The notes beneath the pieces are model-generated. The model had not been told where the DNA came from. It saw nothing but the letters and a program-made list of their open reading frames with translations, and ran no database searches. 8,120 nucleotides of DNA, taken from positions 1 through 8,120 of the forward strand of contig JAJZRK010000143.1 of NCBI GenBank assembly GCA_021802745.1, written 5' to 3'. A program made the position numbers and the translations under genes. This stretch comes from a bacterium. Its GTDB lineage: Bacteria > Gemmatimonadota > Gemmatimonadetes > Gemmatimonadales > Gemmatimonadaceae. Positions 1 to 7,952 of this stretch are shown here, piece by piece; within the stretch, counting starts at the first letter, position 1, and each line of letters begins with the position of its first letter.

Positions 1-471
1 CTCGACGAGGTCGAGGAGCTCGGGGTCGTCCACGAGGTCGCACTTGTTGAGGAAGACCACGACCTTCGGCACGTTCACCTGGCGGGCGAGCAGGATGTGC
101 TCGCGCGTCTGCGGCATCGGGCCGTCCACGGCCGACACCACCAGGATCGCGCCGTCCATCTGCGCGGCGCCGGTGATCATGTTCTTCACGAAGTCGGCGT
201 GCCCGGGGCAGTCGACGTGGGCGTAGTGGCGGTTGGCCGTCTCGTATTCCACGTGCGACGTGGCGATCGTGAGGATCTTCGTCGAGTCGCGGCGCCCCTG
301 CGACTCCGAGGCCTTCGCGACCTGGTCGTACGAGATATACTTGGTGCCGTAGCCCTTGTCGGCCGACACCTTCGTGAGGGCGGCGGTCAGGGTCGTCTTG
401 CCGTGGTCGACGTGGCCGATCGTGCCCACGTTTACGTGCGGCTTGGTCCGCTCGAACTTTGCCTTGGCCAT
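1..471 (-). CDS. tuf: Elongation factor Tu, N-terminal part (cut by window edge)
   Basis: EF-Tu is the GTPase that carries aminoacyl-tRNA to the ribosomal A site in the cytoplasm. The visible 157 residues begin [20 protein letters not shown], carry the P-loop GHVDHGKT (residues 19-26), the G3 motif DCPGHADF, and NKCD (G4). The C-terminal part of the G domain and domains 2 and 3 lie outside the window. The ATG is set by family alignment, and an AGGA lies 9 nt upstream. The gene follows fusA by 37 bp, so the two are probably cotranscribed. Odd point: the switch I segment (about residues 49-67) is about six residues longer than in E. coli and reads [15 protein letters not shown] instead of the usual ARGITINTSH. 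The Mg-binding Thr (T68 here) is kept, but the Gly of RGITI is replaced by Ile. The rest is highly conserved, so this looks like a lineage-specific form and not decay. Identity is essentially certain. Confidence 0.97.
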   Translation of the reverse strand, partial: MAKAKFERTKPHVNVGTIGHVDHGKTTLTAALTKVSADKGYGTKYISYDQVAKASESQGRRDSTKILTIATSHVEYETANRHYAHVDCPGHADFVKNMITGAAQMDGAILVVSAVDGPMPQTREHILLARQVNVPKVVVFLNKCDLVDDPELLDLVE

Positions 472-480
472 TGGAAAGGG

Positions 481-484
481 TCCT
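481..484 (-). promoter_or_regulatory. Ribosome binding site of tuf
   Basis: On the minus strand AGGA lies 9 nt before the tuf ATG, in the 37-bp fusA-tuf gap. No terminator hairpin or promoter is visible in the gap, which supports cotranscription with fusA. Confidence 0.5.
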
Positions 485-508
485 GTCTGAGAAAAGGGTG
501 GTACGGGG

Positions 509-2632
<2,124 letters not shown>

Positions 2633-2716
2633 GTGAGAGAGAGCGGGGACCGAAAAAGTGGATCGCGCGTGCTGCCGCGGCTGCTGAATTCGAGGGAACG
2701 AAAACGCGGCTGGACC

Positions 2717-2736
2717 GTACACCCTGCTCCCTGTAC
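2717..2736. repeat. Inverted repeat GTACA-N10-TGTAC
   Basis: Perfect 5-bp arms, GTACA and TGTAC, are separated by 10 bp whose sequence is CCCTGCTCCC. The site sits about 85-105 bp upstream of the fusA ATG. The spacing (arm centres 15 bp apart) could suit a dimeric regulator, but 5-bp arms also occur by chance. No function is assigned. Confidence 0.3.
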
Positions 2737-2963
2737 CAGAGAGTGAGTCGGTATCCATCCGCCCTCGCCGGGTGCACTCGCCACTGCTGCGCGAATGGGG
2801 ACCCTCGGCGCGTCAGGCTGTGCGAGCCCCGACGTTGAGTTGTCCTGCGTTGCTTTTCGGAAACCTCGGCGCGGGCCACGATCGCTCCCGTGCGTCATCG
2901 GTCGGCTTGGTCCTTCGCCCCCGCGCTGACAACCGCATCCAGTCAGTTGGCGGGCCCATAATG

Positions 2964-2997
2964 CCGGGCGCAGTCTCCCGGTCGTCCACCGAAGTGG
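2964..2997 (-). other. Two small hairpins in putative fusA leader
   Basis: In minus-strand RNA sense, CCAC-TTCG-GTGG (2986-2997) forms a 4-bp stem closed by a stable C(UUCG)G tetraloop. It is followed by CCGGG-N8-CCCGG (2964-2981), a 5-bp stem. They lie about 50-85 nt past the end of the -10 of the promoter candidate. No U-tract follows, so this is not a normal intrinsic terminator. A leader structure or protein-binding site is possible but untested. Confidence 0.3.
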
Positions 2998-3043
2998 TCG
3001 GCTATGAAGAACGCGTTTCTCTGCAATTCCCTGTAGCCTGCGG

Positions 3044-3071
3044 AAGGTAGCGCAATTCCTTGTGCTGTCAA
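3044..3071 (-). promoter_or_regulatory. Putative promoter for fusA-tuf
   Basis: A perfect -35 hexamer TTGACA (3071-3066) is followed after 16 bp by TACCTT (3049-3044), which matches the -10 consensus at three of six bases. It points at fusA and would give a leader of about 400 nt. It is the only full -35 consensus I noticed upstream of fusA. GGAATTGC occurs twice on this strand, once in the spacer and once just past the -10. Confidence 0.4.
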
Positions 3072-3123
3072 GGGTTGAACTGCGATTGAGGATGGGGATC
3101 CCGGATTGGGATTGGCGATTTGG

Positions 3124-3136
3124 ACGGCGATGCCGT
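3124..3136 (-). terminator. Weak hairpin downstream of the DUF2339 gene
   Basis: ACGGC-ATC-GCCGT forms a perfect 5-bp stem with a 3-nt loop, about 60 bp past the stop of the DUF2339 gene. No T-run follows, so intrinsic termination is doubtful; it could be a 3'-end stabilising structure. The trailer also contains the palindrome CCGCCGGCGG just after the stop. Confidence 0.2.
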
Positions 3137-3198
3137 GACCCCAGTCCGGGGCGGCGCCAGCCCGCCTCAGCCCCGACCTCCCCCGCCGGCGGTTGGGC

Positions 3199-5160
3199 TC
3201 AGCCCTCGCTGCTTCCTGCGGGCTCCTGTCCCTCCCGGTACCACCATGCAACCGCCAGCAGGAAGCCGCCGACCCCAAGGTAGCTCCCAACTCGCAGAGC
3301 GATCTGCTGTACGCCGGAAGCCCCGGAGAGCGCCGTCAGTGCCGCCCACAGCGAGAGCGCAAGTCCAGCCTGGCGAAGGCGTTGCGATCCCACGGCACGT
3401 CCTCGCCAGAGGACCAGCACGCCGCAGGCGGCGTGGTAGACGATCAGCAGGAAGGTCGCCGCATCGGCGCTGTAGGCACGGGCCAACTCGGCGCGCCACC
3501 ACAGAAAACAGCCCACCGCCAGGCCAACCCAGGCGACCGTGCGTGCCGGCAGCCGAACGGTGCGGGACGGCAGCAAGGCGTCTGGCGTGAACCGCGCGGC
3601 GATGCCCAAGCCCGCCATGCCGGCCGCGAGCGACAGCGAGGGCAGGGTGGAGAACGGGGCCGCATAGCCGAACTGGCCCATCACTTTCGCCATGCCGCGC
3701 CAGTAGCCGATAGCGGCGGCGAAGGCCGCAGCCACCAGCACCAGCGGCTGATCCTCGCGACGCGACACCAGCACGGCGCCGATCGCCACGACGGCGCAGG
3801 CCGCGGGAACGAAATGCGGCCACGCGTGCATGGCGAGCACGACGGCCCACGTCGCCGCGATGCCGGACGTCGCCAGTAACGCGCCACGTCGCGGTCCCTG
3901 CCCCACTCGCGCGGCGACCGCGTAGCCCAACACCCAGATCCCGACGACGGCAGCATGCGTCAGGCCGCCGAATCCGTCAGCGCGAACAGGCACCAGCGAC
4001 CCGAGCGCGCGCATCAGAAACGCCGCAGGGAGCGCCAGCGCACCGGCAGTCCACCATCCCCGGGTTTCCTCTGGCAGCTCGCGCGCCGCGAACAGCGCGA
4101 GCGCGGCACCCGTCACCGCAACGAGGAGCACGTCCGGAGCGCCCATGAGGATGTCGCGTGGCGTGTCGCCCAGCAGATGCGGCGTCCTGATGTTCACGAC
4201 GCCGATCGCGAGAAACGCCAGCGCAATCCACGCGCGCAGCGGCGGTCGCGTAAGCGCGAGCGCCGCCGCCGACAGGACGAGGACAAAGCCGGCCGTCAGG
4301 TTGCGGCTCATCCAGGGGGCGTCGGCGTGATACGCGCCGAGTGCCCGCGCGTACGCGAACACGGCGAGCCCGAGGATGGCGGCCACCATCCGCCAAGGAC
4401 GCGCCGCAATCGTCCGGAGGGCCGCGACGGAGACGACCGCGCCGTAGGCGGCCAGCAGCACGAAGTGCTCTGCGCCGGAGCGCTGCACGAACGGCGCCAG
4501 CAGCGCGCCGCCCACACCCACCGCGAAGAGCGCTTCGCTCTCGTCGTGCAACGCAAGCGCCGAGAGGACCGCGGAGGCCACGGCGGCGATGGCGAGCGAC
4601 ACGTCGACTCGCACCAGACCAAGCTGTGGACCCGCGCCCCACGCCACCACATGCACCACGGCGAGTGCGAGCGCGAGCAGTATATGCCCGAACGGCCGGC
4701 TTCCCCTCGCACGCAGCAGCAAGCCTGCGCCGGCAAGCGTCACCGCCAGCAGCGAACCCAGGAGCACACGCACCGCCGGCGTCAGCAGCCCCTGGCGCAA
4801 CGCCCACGAGACCAACGCCCCCGCGCCCATGACGATGGTGACGACGCCGAGTGCGAGCGCGCCGTACCGGCCAACCAGTTGTTCAATGATGTGCTCGCCG
4901 GTGACGCGGGAACGCGGCGCGGGAGCGCGGGACGGCGTTTGTGCCTGCCCCTGTCGGTCTGGCGTTTGCGCGGACGCCGACAGCGCCGGAGAAGCCGGCG
5001 GTAGAACCGGCGCCGTGGCGGGCGGCGGAGCGGCTGTCAGGGGATGGACATCCGCCTGATGCGCACCCAGGGCGACCAACGCACGGCGCGCCTCGCCCAG
5101 TTCGCGGTCGAGCCGCGCGAGCGTCTGCTCAAGGCGGCGAATTTCGTCCGACTCTGGCAT
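3199..5160 (-). CDS. DUF2339 family polytopic membrane protein
   Basis: The 653-aa product has the DUF2339 layout. Residues 1-32 are a charged, heptad-like segment (RRLEQTLARLDRELGEARRA) that is probably a short coiled coil. Residues 40-86 form a Pro/Ala/Thr-rich linker. From about residue 93 (IEQLVGRYGALALGVVTIVM) to near the C-terminus there are many hydrophobic helices, roughly 18 by eye. The segment LRQGLLTPAVRVLLGSLLAV is typical of the family's first helices. The biochemical function of DUF2339 is unknown; it is an inner-membrane protein, and a role in envelope or polysaccharide processes is only a guess. The ATG has GGAGGT upstream at an unusually long 14 nt, and no better in-frame start exists. 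The gene follows the kinase gene by 43 bp and is probably the last gene of that operon. It ends with TGA. Confidence 0.85.
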   Translation of the reverse strand: MPESDEIRRLEQTLARLDRELGEARRALVALGAHQADVHPLTAAPPPATAPVLPPASPALSASAQTPDRQGQAQTPSRAPAPRSRVTGEHIIEQLVGRYGALALGVVTIVMGAGALVSWALRQGLLTPAVRVLLGSLLAVTLAGAGLLLRARGSRPFGHILLALALAVVHVVAWGAGPQLGLVRVDVSLAIAAVASAVLSALALHDESEALFAVGVGGALLAPFVQRSGAEHFVLLAAYGAVVSVAALRTIAARPWRMVAAILGLAVFAYARALGAYHADAPWMSRNLTAGFVLVLSAAALALTRPPLRAWIALAFLAIGVVNIRTPHLLGDTPRDILMGAPDVLLVAVTGAALALFAARELPEETRGWWTAGALALPAAFLMRALGSLVPVRADGFGGLTHAAVVGIWVLGYAVAARVGQGPRRGALLATSGIAATWAVVLAMHAWPHFVPAACAVVAIGAVLVSRREDQPLVLVAAAFAAAIGYWRGMAKVMGQFGYAAPFSTLPSLSLAAGMAGLGIAARFTPDALLPSRTVRLPARTVAWVGLAVGCFLWWRAELARAYSADAATFLLIVYHAACGVLVLWRGRAVGSQRLRQAGLALSLWAALTALSGASGVQQIALRVGSYLGVGGFLLAVAWWYREGQEPAGSSEG

Positions 5161-5174
5161 GACGCAACAATGGC

Positions 5175-5180
5175 ACCTCC
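5175..5180 (-). promoter_or_regulatory. Ribosome binding site of DUF2339 gene (long spacing)
   Basis: GGAGGT on the minus strand lies 14 nt before the ATG at 5160, longer than the usual 5-10 nt. No alternative in-frame start codon lies between, so translation may be modest. Confidence 0.4.
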
Positions 5181-5203
5181 GGGGGACGGGCGCGAGGGCT
5201 ACG

Positions 5204-6154
5204 CTATCCGATCGCCTCGAGCCGGTCGTGCACCTCGAGCGCCGTCGCCGGCCGATCCGCCGCCTGCTTCGCCAGGCACGCCATCACCAGGTCGCTCAGC
5301 GCCACCGGAATGTCCGCGTGCACCGTGTGCGGCGCCGGCGGCGTCTCCTCCATCACCTTGGCGATGATCGTGATCGGCGTGTCGGCCGTGATCGGCGTAT
5401 TCCCCACCAGGCACTCGTACAGCACGCACCCCACCGCGTAGATGTCGGCGCGCCCATCGAGCTCGTCCCCCATCAGCTGCTCCGGTGACATGTACTCCGG
5501 CGTCCCGACGATCATCCCCGCATGCGTCATGCTGCCGTGTCCGGTGGCGAGCCGCGCAATGCCGAAGTCCATGACCTTCAGCACGCCGTCCGATTGCACC
5601 ACCATGTTCTGCGGCTTCACGTCGCGATGAATCACCCCGGCCGCGTGCGCCACTTCCAGTGCGCGGCACAGCTGCTTCCCCACCGTCAGCGTCACCGGAA
5701 CCGGCAACCGCCCGCGTTCGCGGATGAGCTCCTTCAGCGACCGCCCCTCGACGTACTCCATCGTGATGAAGTACGCGCCGCTGTGCTCGCCGAGGTCGTG
5801 CGTGCGCCCGACATTGCGGTGCGAAATGCGCCGCGCCAGACGGATCTCGCTCTTGAACCGCTCGAGCGCGTTCGGGTCCTGGTCGAGCATCTCCTTCTTC
5901 AGCGTCTTCAGCGCGATCACCTCGCCCAGCTCCGTGTCCACGGCGCGGAATACGAGGCCCATGCCGCCAGCGCCGAGCAGCTCCTTCACCTCATATCGGT
6001 TCGCGAAGGTCATGCCGGGGGCCACGCCGCCTTCCATCGCCTGCCGCGCCATCGTGGACGACGCGCCCGACGCCAGCATCACGGTGCGCGCGTCATTGGA
6101 CCCGTGCCCGAGAAAGTCCACGAGCGCCTGCTTGCTGCGCAGGTCGGCGAGCAT
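5204..6154 (-). CDS. Hanks-type Ser/Thr protein kinase domain (3' part of frameshifted receptor kinase)
   Basis: This is the cytoplasmic catalytic half of a receptor kinase that phosphorylates proteins on Ser/Thr. All key motifs are intact: Gly-rich loop GAGGMGLVF (residues 61-69), ALK with K83, helix C Glu in RFKSEIRLAR (E103), HRDVKPQN (176-183), DFG (196-198), GTPEYMSPEQ (217-226) and DGRADIYAVG (233-242). The chain stops just after the kinase fold, with no PASTA repeats or C-terminal membrane helix. The frame really opens upstream of the ATG given here: codons before it read as the second half of a HAMP domain (ADIAVTAEGEIGALADAFRA). No ribosome binding site precedes the ATG at 6154, so it is unlikely to be a natural start. 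With one base removed at about 6220 it joins the upstream sensor frame into one protein of about 678 aa. The stop is TAG, and the DUF2339 gene follows after 43 bp. Confidence 0.9.
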   Translation of the reverse strand: MLADLRSKQALVDFLGHGSNDARTVMLASGASSTMARQAMEGGVAPGMTFANRYEVKELLGAGGMGLVFRAVDTELGEVIALKTLKKEMLDQDPNALERFKSEIRLARRISHRNVGRTHDLGEHSGAYFITMEYVEGRSLKELIRERGRLPVPVTLTVGKQLCRALEVAHAAGVIHRDVKPQNMVVQSDGVLKVMDFGIARLATGHGSMTHAGMIVGTPEYMSPEQLMGDELDGRADIYAVGCVLYECLVGNTPITADTPITIIAKVMEETPPAPHTVHADIPVALSDLVMACLAKQAADRPATALEVHDRLEAIG

Positions 6155-7241
6155 CGCGCGGAACGCGTCGGCCAGCGCGCCAATCTCCCCTTCCGCCGTG
6201 ACGGCGATGTCGGCCGTGTAAGTCGCCGTCGGCCGCGCGCCGTGTGGCCGCCACGAGCGAGCGCACCGGACGCGTGATCTGCCGCGCGATGCCGAACGCC
6301 AGCAGCCCGGCGAGCGCGAGTCCCACCACGCCCCACACGATGATCACCCGCGTCAGCTGCCGGAAGGCGGCGAACTCGCGATCGCGGTCCTTGAGCACGA
6401 GCATCCCGCCGACCAGCGAGCCGGACGCCGCGCGCAGCGGCATACCGAGCGCCACGAACTGCTCACCGAGGATGCGCACCGTCGTGCGCATCGGCGGCGG
6501 CGCGCCGGCGGTGTCCGGCATCGCGGGCCACTCGATGCTGGCAACGGCTTCGAGGACCTCGTCGCCCACGCCGATCGTGTTGGCCACCAGTCGCGGCCGC
6601 GCCGCGTCGAGCATGAAGAACGCGACATCGATGGAATCGGAGGACGCGGCCTTCACCGACTGCGCGAACCCCTCGTCGATGGCACGCACGACCATCAGGG
6701 TGCCGACCACGCGCTCGCCGCCGCCCGCCTGCACCGTGACCGGCACCGCGGTCGCCTGCAAGAGCCCGCGTGGCGCCGGCTCGCGTCCGTAGCCGTGCGA
6801 CGCGGCGCCGCCCAGCGCGCCCGCGATGAGCGCCGACTCGGACAGGTCCACCGGCTGGGCGCCGGGATCATCACTCTTGGCGACGAGCACGCCGCCGGCG
6901 TCCGTCGCCTGCGTCCAGTCGGCGCCGATGCGCTGCTGCGCCTCGATCACCTGGTCCAGCACGTCGCCCGGCCGCGAGTTGCTCTGCAACAGCGCACGAA
7001 AGTTGGGGTCCTGCGCAAACGTCTCCGACTGGCCTTGTAACTCGCGGCGGCGCGCGTCGAGTTGCGACGCGATCTGGCTGCTGGCCTGCGCCAGCGCGCG
7101 GTCCACCGTGGCGTCAGCGGTGCGCGCCGCCTGCCGTGACGTGAAGAAGAGCGTCACGCCCAGCACCGCCGCCACGACGGCGGCCGTGCTGCCAAAGATG
7201 CGGGTGGTGAGCGAGAAGCCGCGTGAGGTCACGGAGAGCAC
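6093..7241 (-). CDS. Extracytoplasmic sensor plus HAMP (5' part of frameshifted receptor kinase)
   Basis: This is the input half of the receptor kinase. A first membrane helix (about residues 12-33) precedes an extracytoplasmic region (34-297) that starts with a long helix, LDARRRELQGQSETFAQDPN, and resembles Cache-type double sensory domains. A second helix (about 298-318) leads into HAMP, beginning ARQITRPVRSLVAATRRAADGD. After residue 340 the frame breaks: the last 42 residues (LHGRHRRHGG and onward) are Arg-rich and unlike HAMP, whereas the +1 shifted frame reads YTADIAVTAEGEIG, a normal HAMP. The start is GTG at 7241, 12 bp after the stop of the upstream gene. An in-frame TAG at 7255-7253 rules out a longer start. 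No clear Shine-Dalgarno is seen, so translational coupling is likely. The ligand is unknown. The domain assignment is by pattern only. Confidence 0.8.
   Translation of the reverse strand: MLSVTSRGFSLTTRIFGSTAAVVAAVLGVTLFFTSRQAARTADATVDRALAQASSQIASQLDARRRELQGQSETFAQDPNFRALLQSNSRPGDVLDQVIEAQQRIGADWTQATDAGGVLVAKSDDPGAQPVDLSESALIAGALGGAASHGYGREPAPRGLLQATAVPVTVQAGGGERVVGTLMVVRAIDEGFAQSVKAASSDSIDVAFFMLDAARPRLVANTIGVGDEVLEAVASIEWPAMPDTAGAPPPMRTTVRILGEQFVALGMPLRAASGSLVGGMLVLKDRDREFAAFRQLTRVIIVWGVVGLALAGLLAFGIARQITRPVRSLVAATRRAADGDLHGRHRRHGGRGDWRAGRRVPRDARRPAQQAGARGLSRARVQ
6219..6224 (-). other. Single-base frameshift inside HAMP domain
   Basis: On the minus strand the codons run GGC GAC TTA CAC (G D L H). 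Dropping one T gives GGC GAC TAC ACG GCC GAC (G D Y T A D) and continues a textbook HAMP into the kinase. The lesion is therefore one extra T, the plus-strand A at 6220 or 6221. There is no homopolymer or slippery heptamer here, so programmed slippage is not supported. Confidence 0.85.
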
Positions 7242-7253
7242 GGACAGCCGGCG

Positions 7254-7481
7254 CTAGTAGACGACGCCGGCGTTCGTGTAGTCGCGGCCGAACTTGTTCT
7301 TGTGCGCCACCACCCGGTGCCCGCGCGCGTCGAGCATCGTCTCCACTCCCGACAAGCCGCCGGCGGACACCTCCACATCCGTGGAGACCTGCGGCGCACG
7401 CTCGTGCCAGACCGTGAGCCGGTATCGTCCGGCCGGCACATTCGTCACCTGCCAGCGTCCGTCCGCGGCGGCCTGTGCGTA
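7254..7481 (-). pseudogene. C-terminal carboxypeptidase-regulatory-like domain cut off by in-frame stop
   Basis: The 75 codons after the TGA at 7482-7484 continue in the same frame as the cupredoxin and have strong family character. They include ADGRWQVTNVPAGRYRLTVW, a typical beta-sandwich edge of carboxypeptidase-regulatory-like domains, and end HKNKFGRDYTNAGVVY, a tail common in exported plastocyanin/carboxypeptidase-regulatory proteins. The domain is otherwise undamaged. It could be made only by read-through, or by a new start such as the GTG at 7448, which has no evident ribosome binding site. The TAG stop lies 12 bp before the receptor kinase start. Confidence 0.75.
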
Positions 7482-7484
7482 TCA
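7482..7484 (-). other. In-frame TGA interrupting the cupredoxin gene
   Basis: The codons read AAC ACG CCG TGA TAC GCA CAG (N T P stop Y A Q). Homologues usually have an aromatic residue at this point, so a TGG (Trp) to TGA change by one base is the simplest explanation. TGA is the normal stop of the DUF2339 gene in this window, so genome-wide TGA reassignment is not supported. Confidence 0.8.
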
Positions 7485-7952
7485 CGGCGTGTTCACGACC
7501 ACCACGTAAGCCGCCATCTTCGCGTGGATGTTGCAGTACGTCGGGTATGCCCCCGTCTTCCGGAATGTGTAGCCCTTGCTGGTGCCGCTCGCATAGGCGC
7601 CCAGGTCGAAGAGGGCGCCCGGCGTCGTGGAGAAGACGTTGTGCGTGAACGGATCCTGGTTGGGATACGCGACGGTGGAACCGACCGGAACGACGCGCAC
7701 GTGCGGGGTGAAGGTCCGTTCGCTCATTCCCACCTGCGTCCGCACGGGCATCGCACGCGTTGCGCCCGACGCGGGCTCCAGCCAGACGACCGTATTGCCG
7801 TAGTCGGTGGTCTTCTCCCCCGGCTTCTCCTGCAGCACCACGCGACCGGCGACCATGCTTTGCGCGGAGAGGCTGGCGGGGACGAGGACGAGCGCGCACG
7901 TTCCCAGTACGCGTATCCCAATGGGGCAGAATCCAGACCATATGCGACGCAT
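7482..7952 (-). CDS. Exported cupredoxin (plastocyanin-like) protein, truncated by in-frame stop
   Basis: As written this is a 156-aa secreted protein; without the TGA it would be about 232 aa with a C-terminal carboxypeptidase-regulatory-like domain. Residues 1-30 form a signal peptide (IRVLGTCALVLVPASLSA, cleavage likely after A30). Residues 31-70 start a beta domain (MVAGRVVL). Residues 80-152 form the cupredoxin part: VAYPNQDPFTHNVFS, then FDLGAY and YCNIHAKM. Type 1 copper ligands appear complete: H104, C140, H143 and M146. Such proteins bind copper in the periplasm or on the surface and may carry electrons or buffer metal. The ATG at 7952 is preferred over the TTG at 7991 because AGGAGG lies 8 nt upstream and the signal peptide begins there (MRRIW). 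It is the first gene of the operon with the sensor kinase. Its partner is unknown; sensing by the neighbouring receptor is an inference. Confidence 0.85.
   Translation of the reverse strand: MRRIWSGFCPIGIRVLGTCALVLVPASLSAQSMVAGRVVLQEKPGEKTTDYGNTVVWLEPASGATRAMPVRTQVGMSERTFTPHVRVVPVGSTVAYPNQDPFTHNVFSTTPGALFDLGAYASGTSKGYTFRKTGAYPTYCNIHAKMAAYVVVVNTP

Larger units (their letters stand above)
2633..3198. other. Long gene-free stretch upstream of fusA
   Basis: About 566 bp separate fusA from the end of the DUF2339 gene. The short open frames here have no recognisable product and no good ribosome binding site, and no remnant of rpsG or rpsL is visible. The stretch does hold a TTGACA-type promoter candidate on the minus strand (3044-3071), two small hairpins (2964-2997), a GTACA/TGTAC dyad (2717-2736), a 10-bp direct repeat CCTCGGCGCG at 2803 and 2864, and a GATTGG-rich tract at 3084-3123. 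The most economical reading is the control region and 5' leader of fusA-tuf plus the 3' trailer of the DUF2339 gene. Confidence 0.6.

Noticed and set aside
3183..3192. Palindrome CCGCCGGCGG as a terminator
   Set aside because: It has no loop and no T-run, and such GC palindromes are expected by chance in DNA of this composition.
3955..5004. 349-aa plus-strand frame opposite the DUF2339 gene, and similar Arg-rich minus-strand frames
   Set aside because: Composition is typical of out-of-frame GC-rich DNA, and the opposite frame encodes a coherent multi-helix membrane protein.
6215..6226. Programmed ribosomal frameshift in the receptor kinase
   Set aside because: There is no slippery heptamer, no poly-A/T run and no upstream Shine-Dalgarno-like stimulator. 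A single-base insertion is simpler.
7482..7484. Selenocysteine or TGA reassignment at the in-frame TGA
   Set aside because: No convincing SECIS-like hairpin is seen just downstream, this family is not a known selenoprotein, and TGA is used as a normal stop by the DUF2339 gene.
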